A DNA stretch of 64,000 nucleotides from JANXQG01 sp963780045 (GTDB lineage Bacteria > Planctomycetota > Planctomycetia > Pirellulales > Thermoguttaceae): NCBI GenBank assembly GCA_963780045.1, contig CAVZZZ010000001.1, positions 3,844,001 through 3,908,000 on the forward strand. Direction: 5' to 3'. Positions 59,341 to 64,000 of the stretch are shown here, one piece after another. Numbering within the stretch: position 1 is the stretch's first letter; the number at the start of each line of letters is the position of its first letter. A program made the position numbers and the translations under genes. The notes below the pieces were generated by a model that was given only the letters and a program-made list of their open reading frames with translations, was not told where the DNA came from and ran no database searches.

Positions 59341-59441
59341 TGCGCGCCTCCTGCGGTAAGGACTGCAAGTTTTGGGAGTTTACCGAATGCGCATTGCTAC
59401 GGCAATGATTTACCGCATCTTGCGGCTTCGTATGATTTAAG

Positions 59442-59457
59442 CCACAATATATTGTGG
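59442..59457. promoter_or_regulatory. Perfect 16-bp palindrome CCACAATATATTGTGG, likely operator
   Basis: A perfect palindrome in the divergent region between the C26 gene and the NfeD gene. It matches 14 of 16 positions of the NrdR-box consensus as I recall it, but NrdR boxes normally come in pairs before ribonucleotide reductase genes, and no second box or such gene is seen. A different dimeric regulator may bind here. Confidence 0.55.
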
Positions 59458-59634
59458 TGCTAGCAATGATAGCGACGTGGAAATCCACAGTTACGCCGGC
59501 GGCAGGAACGCCGTCATCGGGCCCGGAGAAAGCCGGTGAAGTTTCGGCCAACTCCGGGGCTCCGGACGGCTGCGCATCACTACAATAGGACGATCTGCGG
59601 ATATGATTGTTACGTAGGAGCGAAAAGAAATCGC

Positions 59635-61141
59635 ATGCGCAGAGCATTCCAATCCATTTCCCTGGCGAAACGGGCGTCGCTTTCCGCCCTGAGCATTTTT
59701 GCGGTCATGCTGTGCGCGACATGCTTCGCGGTCGAAAGCAGGGCCTACAAACATGGCGTGATTGTCCCCTTCGACGGTGAAATCGGACCCGGCCTTGTAC
59801 AATTCGTCTTCCGCAAGCTCGACGCCGCCAAGGAGGATGGCGCAGACCTGATCGTCCTGGAAATCAATAGTCCCGGCGGCGGACTGATGGAGAGCCTCGA
59901 GATCGCTTGGCGCCTGCAGAAGATTGATTGGGCGCACACGGTGGCTTACATTCCCGACAGCGCCATCAGCGGCGCCGCGATCGCCTCGTTGGGCTGCGAT
60001 GAGATCGTCATGGGGCCGCATGCCCGCTGGGGCGATGCCGGCGTGATCGTGCTGGGCGAGGAATCGTTGTTTCGCCTGGCTCCGGCAAAGATTGTAAGCT
60101 ATGCGACTGGCGAACTCCGGCCCTGGCCCAGGCGAAGGGAAGGCCGCCAGCGCTGGCCGAAGCTATTGTCGACAAGGATCTAACGGTTTATCACGTGCGG
60201 AACCTCAAGACCGGCCAGGAAACGTACATTTCCGATCGCGAGTTTGGCGCCAACGCCGGAGAGTGGAAGAAGCTGGACGCCGTGGCAGCGTCCGGCAACG
60301 GGCGGTTCATGGCCCTCACCGGTCAGGAGGCATTTCAGTACGGGCTGGCCGTCGCCCTGATAAATAACCGCGAGGAGTTGGCCAGGCACTACGGAGTACC
60401 ACAGTTCCAAGTCCTCGCGCCACTTTGATCGACCAGGCCGTTGATTGGCTCACTTGGTGGCCGATGACCGCGCTGTTGATCATTGTCGGGCTGACGGGGC
60501 TTTACGTCGAGTGCATGTCGCCCGGCCATGGCGTCGGCGGCTTGATCGGCGGGGCATGTTTCCTGCTGCTGTTTTGGAGCCATTTCCTCGGCGGCACGGC
60601 GGGCTGGCTGAGCGCGCTGTTGTTCCTGCTCGGGGTGGCATGCATCGCGGTGGAATTGCTTCTTCTGCCCGGTACGATCGTGCCGGGGCTGATCGGCTCC
60701 GCGCTCGTGTTGGTGAGCATTGTAATGGTCTGCCAGGGTTTTCTCATTCCGCAGACCCAGAACGAACTGCACACGCTCGCCGGGACGATGGCGATGATCG
60801 TCGTGTCAGGCGGAGTTTTTGTCGCCGCGGCGGTGTTCATCACGCGGAGAATGGACACCTTGCCGCTGTTCAGCCGGCTAACGCTGGCTCCGCCCGACGC
60901 CGAGCCGATGGAAACGGCGGGCACTGCCGCGCAAGAAGGCCGGACCCTGCTGCGCGGGTACCCCGCGGTCGGCAACCAGGGCTTTGCCCACACGCCGCTG
61001 CGGCCCGGCGGAAAAGGGCGCTTCGGCGAGCGCACGATCGACGTCTTGGCCACCGGCGATTTCTTCGACCGCGGCACGCCCATTCGCGTTGTTCGCGTCA
61101 GCGGCAACCAGGTGTTCGTGGAGGCCCTTGAGCCGCAGTGA
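59635..61141 (+). CDS. NfeD-type membrane-bound ClpP-class serine protease, two single-base deletions
   Basis: About 502 residues. The N-terminal signal is SLSALSIFAVMLCATCFAVE; the ClpP-like domain includes LIVLEINSPGGGLMESLEIA and DSAISGAAIASLGCDEIVMG with the serine in the usual SAxSG... position. One base is missing near 60117 (GGGCC reads GGCC), after which ALAEAIVDKDLTVYHVRNLK follows, and one near 60426, after which LIDQAVDWLTWWPMTALLII begins the membrane part. That part has four to six helices (IIVGLTGLYVECMSPGHGVG to SGGVFVAAAVF) and ends in the OB-fold NfeD domain (FGERTIDVLATGDFFDRGTP, NQVFVEAL). Such proteins are thought to work in membrane quality control with a flotillin-like partner, not present here. 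Confidence 0.87.
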
Positions 61142-61142
61142 A

Positions 61143-62468
61143 CTACGCTCCCATCACGGAAAAGTAGTCCAAGGCGGCCGCGTCGATCGCGGACTGGGTA
61201 GCCGCGGGCGGCAACCCGCGGAAGCTGCAGAAAATGCTGATTTGATGAACCAGATCGCGCGGATGACAGAAGCGCATGGGTCGGCCCGCCGCGCGGTAAT
61301 GCTGTGCGACCAGATAGTCCAGCGCGGCCGCGTCGAAGGCGATGCCCTGCTCCCGGCAGAGCTGTTCGAACATGCCGCGGTATTGCTCCAACGTCGGGTC
61401 CTGAAGTTCGATCTTGTAAGGGATGCGCCGCAGGAACGCCTCGTCCACCAGGTCCCGCGGCTCCAGATTCGTGGAGAAGACAATGAACTGCTCGAAGGGC
61501 ACGCGAATCTTCCTCCCGCTCGGCAGGCCGAGGTAATCGCACCTTTCCTCCAACGGCACGATCCAGCGGTTCAGCAATCGGGAGGGAGATATGCGCTGGC
61601 GGCCGAAGTCGTCGATCACCAGCGTGCCGCAGTTGCTCTTCATTTGCAGCGGCGCCTCGGCCACGCCCGTGTCCTCGTGGAAGGTGATTTCCAGGCTCTC
61701 CATCGTCAGCTCGCCGCCCACGACGATCGTCGGCCGGCGGATGCGGACCCAGCGATGGTCCAAGCGGTCGTCGTCGATGATCCTCTCGCCCGCGGCCAAG
61801 GGCAGCTCTTCGTGGCAGCTTGGATCGAAGACGCGGATGATCTCGCCCCAGACGCTGATTGCGCGGGGGACCCAAATGCTCGTGCCGTAGGCGGCGGTAA
61901 TCCGCTCGGCGATGCTCGTCTTGCCGTTGCCCGGCGTGCCGTGCAGGAAGAGCCCCCAACCGGACGCGATCGCCCTGCCGAGCCGGGCGATCATTTCTTC
62001 ACCGACGGTGAGGTCGGCCAGGGCGCGGCGGAAACTGTCGGAGCGGGGCCGGCTGTGATGGAGCGACTGCGCCGCGACGCTGGCCGCGTAATCTTCCAGC
62101 GAAACCGGCACCGTGCCGCAATAACCGCATTGCACCGACAACTGTCCGGCGCGGTCCAGCCCCAGGTCGGTGATTTCGTAGAGGTAATCACTGAGCGTGG
62201 CCGCGTTCCGCACCGCCAGCAGCCGCTCGTGCCGCAGGTTATTCAGGACCTTCTCGGTGACCGGGAAGGGCAGGCCGATGTGCTGCGCGATCTCCACGCC
62301 GCTGGCCGTGCCGCGGTGCCGCATCAGGCGAAGAACAATGCTGGCGATCTCGGCTTCGCCGACGCGCGTGTCTTCCAGAGTTCGCGGGGCACTGGGAGCG
62401 AACGTTTCCGCAATGGCGGGCGAAGTGCCGATGGCCGCCGGCCCGCCGAACGCGTGCCCCGAGGTCAA
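61143..62468 (-). CDS. AAA ATPase with N-terminal winged-helix-like region
   Basis: A 441-residue protein. The N-terminal part (ASIVLRLMRHRGTASGVEIA, then HIGLPFPVTEKVLNNLRHER) looks like a winged helix; a CGYCG pair follows. The ATPase has Walker A HGTPGNGKTS, Walker B GTLVIDDFGRQ, sensor 1 IVFSTNLEP and the arginine pair FLRRIPYKIEL. The C-terminal HPRDLVHQISIFC segment belongs to the helical lid. Function is not established; the operon with PilZ and HD-GYP genes suggests regulation by c-di-GMP or a role in surface organelles. It starts at TTG 62468, which overlaps the stop of the small gene upstream. Confidence 0.82.
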   Translation of the reverse strand: MTSGHAFGGPAAIGTSPAIAETFAPSAPRTLEDTRVGEAEIASIVLRLMRHRGTASGVEIAQHIGLPFPVTEKVLNNLRHERLLAVRNAATLSDYLYEITDLGLDRAGQLSVQCGYCGTVPVSLEDYAASVAAQSLHHSRPRSDSFRRALADLTVGEEMIARLGRAIASGWGLFLHGTPGNGKTSIAERITAAYGTSIWVPRAISVWGEIIRVFDPSCHEELPLAAGERIIDDDRLDHRWVRIRRPTIVVGGELTMESLEITFHEDTGVAEAPLQMKSNCGTLVIDDFGRQRISPSRLLNRWIVPLEERCDYLGLPSGRKIRVPFEQFIVFSTNLEPRDLVDEAFLRRIPYKIELQDPTLEQYRGMFEQLCREQGIAFDAAALDYLVAQHYRAAGRPMRFCHPRDLVHQISIFCSFRGLPPAATQSAIDAAALDYFSVMGA

Positions 62469-62620
62469 CTCGCCTTCGCGTCCCGGCGCCAGCGCGGCGC
62501 GTCGTCGCCGGCGGCCTGTCGGCGGCTCGCGGATTCCGCCGGCGCGTCTTCCGCCAGCGCAGCCAGCCCCTGCAGCAGCTCTTCGATAGTAGTCGCGGGA
62601 CCGCCCGCAGCGCCGGACAT
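62465..62620 (-). CDS. Small acidic/basic protein (51 aa) coupled to the AAA ATPase
   Basis: ATG 62620 begins MSGAAGGPATTIEELLQGLA, then LAEDAPAESASRRQAAGDDA and a basic end. It starts 4 bp after the PilZ gene and its TGA overlaps the ATPase TTG start, so it lies inside a tightly packed operon. No family recognised. The helical IEELLQGLAALAE could dock on a partner. Confidence 0.5.
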   Translation of the reverse strand: MSGAAGGPATTIEELLQGLAALAEDAPAESASRRQAAGDDAPRWRRDAKAS

Positions 62621-62624
62621 GCGA

Positions 62625-63065
62625 TCAGCCCTCCTCGCTTTGGTCGGACGGCTCGGCGACGAACTCCCCGCCGGCAGCGTAGCAGTTCTTGTCCAGGCGC
62701 CGGCACCAGGCAACCTCGACGCGGCGCTGTGCGCCCGTGAGCAGCACCATCCGCAGCCTCTCGCCCGGATAGAGGACGGTGCTATGGATGAATCCGCAGC
62801 CGCTCTTGGAAAAGTCGCTGGTGTACACGCTTTGCCAGGCGGTCTGGCGGGGGAGCGCAGGCAGCGTCTGCCGCAGTTCCAAGGCGGCGCGGTGTTTCTC
62901 GCCGCGGCAAAAGATGCGGCGGTGCCGCCGCACGTCGTCGCCGGGCACCGGCACCGCCCCGGTCCGCTCCAGCTCCTCGCGGAGCTTGGGCGGAAACTGC
63001 ACGTGGCACGGCAGCGAAAAGATCCACCGCGCTATTTCCCCTTGCCGATCGCCGTTATCCAGCAT
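62625..63065 (-). CDS. PilZ-domain protein (probable c-di-GMP receptor)
   Basis: A 146-residue protein. The two c-di-GMP-binding motifs of PilZ domains are present: RRHRRIFCRG near residue 46 (RxxxR) and the D/NxSxxG motif as DFSKSGCGF. The barrel continues GERLRMVLLTGAQRRVEVAW and ends CYAAGGEFVAEPS. It overlaps the end of the HD-GYP gene by 34 bp, a sign of translational coupling. Having a c-di-GMP receptor next to a c-di-GMP phosphodiesterase suggests a local signalling unit that could steer the AAA ATPase. Confidence 0.78.
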   Translation of the reverse strand: MLDNGDRQGEIARWIFSLPCHVQFPPKLREELERTGAVPVPGDDVRRHRRIFCRGEKHRAALELRQTLPALPRQTAWQSVYTSDFSKSGCGFIHSTVLYPGERLRMVLLTGAQRRVEVAWCRRLDKNCYAAGGEFVAEPSDQSEEG

Positions 63066-64000
63066 CGCGTCATCTCCTCGTCAAAAGCCCGACCCGCCTG
63101 GCGGTCGAGATACTCCAGAACATCGCCGCGCCGCGAGGCCTTCCGATAAGGCCGGTCGCGGCACAGCGCCTCGTAAACGTCCGCAATGGCGCAGATTCGG
63201 GCGTACTCGTGGATTTCCGTCCGCACCAGGCCCATCGGATACCCCCGGCCGTCGCACCGCTCGTGGTGGCTGTAAACGATCATCAACTGCGACCAGCTCA
63301 ACTCCGGCCGGTGGCACAGCTCGCGAAAGCCCAGCGCCGGATGCTGCTGCACGATCCGCCGCTCCCGCTCGCTGAGCTTGTCGGGCTTGTCGATGACGTG
63401 CCGCGGAACGCCCTTCAAGCCGATGTCGTGCAGAAGCGCGCCCTGGCCGATCTGCAGCAGCTCCTCCCGCGCGTTGATGCCGTACCAGCGGGCCAGCAGG
63501 AGGCAGTGCGTCGCCACGTTGACCGCATGCGTGAAAATGCTGTAGTCGTGCGACATCACCCGCAGCAGGTCGTTGAGCACGAGCTGGGAGTCGCAAACCG
63601 TCTGCACGAGGCCCGCGCTCAGCTCGCTCGTCGCCTTGACGGCCGTATCGTGGTCGCTCTTGGCCAGTGCATCGGTGAGCACCGAGCGCGTCGCCTCGCG
63701 GAGGACCTGGTAGCGCTCCACGGGCGGTATGTCCGCGTTCGTCAAAAGGGTCGTGCGCAGGTACTCGCGGTAGGCGGACGATTCCGTTTGCGGGATGTAG
63801 AGCGTGCGCACTCCCCGCTGCAGCAGCTTTTTCAGGTCCTCGTCGCCTACCGGAAGCGTCTTTTCCCGATAGAGTTTCGGACGGGCAGGCCCTTCGCCGT
63901 GCAGATAGAGGTCGAACGGCAGCACGCCCGTTGCGCGGAGCGTCTCCACGCCGATGGGCATCAACCTGCCTTCGTCGATTTCGATATCCGCAACGCTCGC
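63032..64000 (-). CDS. HD-GYP domain phosphodiesterase, 5' end outside the window
   Basis: The HD-GYP signatures are clear: HDIGLKGVPRHVIDKPDKLS and HHERCDGRGYPMGL, with upstream histidines in SIFTHAVNVATHCL. The N-terminal part (LPFDLYLHGEGPARPKLYRE to VRTLYIPQTES) is a family-typical sensory or linker region. HD-GYP enzymes degrade c-di-GMP. The frame stays open to the window edge with plausible coding sequence (ASVADIEIDEGRL before MPIGVETLRATG), so ATG 63961 is probably internal and the true start lies beyond 64000. Confidence 0.88.
   Translation of the reverse strand, partial: ASVADIEIDEGRLMPIGVETLRATGVLPFDLYLHGEGPARPKLYREKTLPVGDEDLKKLLQRGVRTLYIPQTESSAYREYLRTTLLTNADIPPVERYQVLREATRSVLTDALAKSDHDTAVKATSELSAGLVQTVCDSQLVLNDLLRVMSHDYSIFTHAVNVATHCLLLARWYGINAREELLQIGQGALLHDIGLKGVPRHVIDKPDKLSERERRIVQQHPALGFRELCHRPELSWSQLMIVYSHHERCDGRGYPMGLVRTEIHEYARICAIADVYEALCRDRPYRKASRRGDVLEYLDRQAGRAFDEEMTRCWITAIGKGK

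Noticed and set aside
59442..59457. True NrdR box
   Set aside because: Only one box, and neither neighbour is a ribonucleotide reductase gene; kept only as an operator-like palindrome.
60984..63149. 721-codon plus-strand open frame across the AAA-PilZ region
   Set aside because: It is antisense to three genes with clear domains; its own translation is low-complexity Arg/Ala/Gly sequence.

Overview
The window is GC-rich DNA that reads like a chromosome of a Planctomycetota bacterium, probably Pirellulales-like. The evidence is a combination rather than a marker gene: an ECF sigma factor next to a FecR-LamG protein and a PEP-CTERM giant, Tat-exported Gfo/Idh/MocA dehydrogenases, DUF1080 and GH172 proteins, fucosidase and pectin enzymes, and a YhaN-type ATPase with central membrane helices. 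No rRNA, tRNA, CRISPR array, phage or complete insertion sequence was seen.

Layout. 1-2.1 kb: small hypothetical genes separated by simple-sequence palindromes. 2.2-6.8 kb: a C1 locus, fdhA (formaldehyde dehydrogenase), fdhD (formate dehydrogenase sulfurtransferase) and an FdhF/YdeP-like molybdopterin oxidoreductase. 7.1-16.9 kb: sigma factor, FecR-LamG protein and the first giant autotransporter-repeat PEP-CTERM protein (PEP1). 17-22 kb: a dehydrogenase and a cluster of toxin-antitoxin genes around a GH28 gene. 22-39 kb: a scattered glycan-degradation region (Gfo/Idh/MocA, GxGYxYP, GH5-like, GH29, PL4, DUF1080, GH172) with a thioredoxin-like protein, a macro-domain/NYN pair and the YhaN ATPase. 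39.4-55.1 kb: two more giant PEP-CTERM genes (PEP2, PEP3) with near-identical promoters, leaders and 3' ends. 55.7-64 kb: sppA, a YdeI-like protein, a C26 amidotransferase, an NfeD-type membrane protease, and a minus-strand AAA ATPase / small protein / PilZ / HD-GYP cluster that looks like a c-di-GMP module.

The most unusual content is a family of 69-75 bp perfect stem-loops sitting inside protein-coding genes without breaking the frame. There are four copies: one in fdhD, two in the fdhF-like gene and one in the YhaN ATPase. All are read in the same phase and each adds about 23-25 residues. Two arm sequences exist, with both arms changed together, around a nearly invariant 27-nt loop. They resemble in principle the Rickettsia palindromic elements or REP elements mobilised by RAYT transposases. 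Other repeats are shorter acccgc/gcgggt micro-palindromes inside three genes, a duplicated leader upstream of PEP2 and PEP3, and a duplicated hairpin motif upstream of sppA.

Caution on quality. About 20 single-base indels split otherwise intact genes. They are spread evenly and several lie in short homopolymers, so most are probably consensus errors of a long-read or metagenome assembly rather than real decay. Split genes are therefore given as one feature with the estimated frameshift positions.
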